From positions 1 to 7,111 of the forward strand of contig JACMLV010000161.1 in the NCBI GenBank assembly GCA_014379395.1: 7,111 nt of DNA. Reading direction: 5' to 3'. Below, piece by piece: positions 6,630 through 7,111 of this stretch. Source of the stretch: Burkholderiaceae bacterium. Its GTDB lineage: Bacteria > Pseudomonadota > Gammaproteobacteria > Burkholderiales > Burkholderiaceae_D. Numbering within the stretch: the stretch's first letter is position 1; every line of letters starts with the position of its first letter. The position numbers and the translations under genes are program-made. The notes under the pieces are model-generated. The model ran no database searches and was not told where the DNA came from. It worked only from the letters and a program-made list of their open reading frames with translations.

Positions 6630-6703
6630 GTAGGGTGGGCACGTAGGTGTGCCCACGCGGACGCATGCACCGCGTGGGCACGATAATGCCGTGCCCACCC
6701 TAC
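6630..6703. repeat. Nested palindromic element between hypA and hypF
   Basis: An outer inverted repeat pairs 6630-6643 with 6690-6703 (14 bp, perfect; arm begins GTAGGGTGGGCAC). An inner one pairs 6649-6660 with 6670-6681 (12 bp, perfect; GTGCCCACGCGG). The octamer GTGGGCAC or its complement occurs four times in alternating orientation (6635, 6649, 6674, 6691). The RNA could therefore fold either as one long hairpin or as two side-by-side hairpins (6635-6642 with 6649-6656, and 6674-6681 with 6691-6698). No T tract follows, so it does not look like an intrinsic terminator. It resembles dispersed intergenic palindromes of proteobacteria, but copy number cannot be judged here. Confidence 0.85.
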
Positions 6704-6706
6704 AAT

Positions 6707-7111
6707 TTGAGCGCCGCACCGATCCGCCTCCGCATCGAAGTGCGCGGCCAGGTGCAGGGCGTCGGCTTCCGGCCGTTCGTGCATCGTCTGGCGAGCGCGA
6801 TGGGGCTGGGCGGCTGGGTACGCAATGTCGGCGCCGGCGTCGAGATCGAAGTCGAAGGAGAACGCCAACAGGTCGAGCGCTTCATCACGCGGCTGCAAGG
6901 CGAAGCGCCGGCCGCCGCCCGCATCGAGCAACTGTCGCAGACGGCCATCGCGTCGCGCGGAGCGGGCGAGCCGTTCGCCATCGCCGACAGCAGCGGCGCC
7001 GCCACCAGCACCTCCATCGCGCCCGACAGCGCGCTGTGCCAGCGCTGCATCGGCGAGATCTTCGATCCGCGCAACCGGCGCTACCGCCATCCCTTCACCC
7101 ACTGCACCGAC
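6707..7111 (+). CDS. hypF: Carbamoyltransferase HypF, N-terminal part (cut by window edge)
   Basis: The first ~135 residues of a protein of usually 740-800. HypF transfers the carbamoyl group of carbamoyl phosphate to HypE, the first step toward the CN ligands of the NiFe site. Residues ~6-95 are an acylphosphatase-like domain with GQVQGVGFRPFV (14-25) and GWVRNVGAGVEIEVEG. The start of the zinc-finger region follows with C111-x2-C114-x18-C133, the fourth Cys presumably just past the edge. The start is uncertain. TTG 6707 gives a normal-looking N terminus (MSAAPIRLRI). ATG at 6686 or 6665 is in frame but lies inside the palindrome, and the frame is open back to a TAG at 6644. None has a good ribosome site. 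Function is secure; the exact start is not. Confidence 0.93.
   Translation, partial: MSAAPIRLRIEVRGQVQGVGFRPFVHRLASAMGLGGWVRNVGAGVEIEVEGERQQVERFITRLQGEAPAAARIEQLSQTAIASRGAGEPFAIADSSGAATSTSIAPDSALCQRCIGEIFDPRNRRYRHPFTHCTD

Noticed and set aside
6630..6703. CRISPR-like or terminator reading of the repeated GTGGGCAC octamers
   Set aside because: The copies alternate in orientation with uneven short spacing and lack spacers of constant length. There is no following T run, so it is neither a CRISPR array nor an intrinsic terminator.

Overview
The window holds the core of a cytoplasmic NAD(+)-reducing (bidirectional, group 3d) [NiFe]-hydrogenase operon. All of it is on the + strand, in the order hoxF-hoxU-hoxY-hoxH-hoxW-hypA-hypF (hypF is cut by the right edge). 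Gene order, the HoxE-like domain fused to the front of HoxF, and subunit sizes match the soluble hydrogenase of Ralstonia eutropha/Cupriavidus. The high GC of the operon and the sequence style suggest a betaproteobacterium, perhaps an Oxalobacteraceae member (Massilia/Duganella-like). That placement is inference, not a database result.

Left flank (1-480): a ~110-bp imperfect palindrome (1-112) abuts a decayed RelE/ParE-family toxin reading frame on the minus strand (about 137-403). This part is visibly more AT-rich than the operon. Next is a 147-aa exported protein (520-963). It has a signal peptide, a charged repeat linker and a C-terminal domain resembling SUEL-type (galactose-binding) lectins. 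A 199-bp gap (964-1162) follows and should contain the hox promoter; only a weak sigma70-like candidate is visible.

Operon (1163-end): HoxFU is the NADH-dehydrogenase (diaphorase) module, with FMN, NAD and a chain of Fe-S clusters. HoxYH is the hydrogenase module, with a proximal [4Fe-4S] cluster and the NiFe site. HoxW is the endoprotease expected to trim 25 residues from HoxH after nickel insertion. HypA supplies nickel and HypF starts CN ligand synthesis. Genes from hoxF to hypA are tightly packed (4-nt overlap to 13-nt gaps). hypA and hypF are separated by a striking nested palindrome (6630-6703) that approaches or overlaps the possible hypF start codons.

The operon is a recognisable system, not a new one. 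The less ordinary parts are the nested palindrome at hypA/hypF, the absence of hoxI and of a hypB between hypA and hypF, the truncated toxin next to a palindromic element, and the lectin-like secreted protein.
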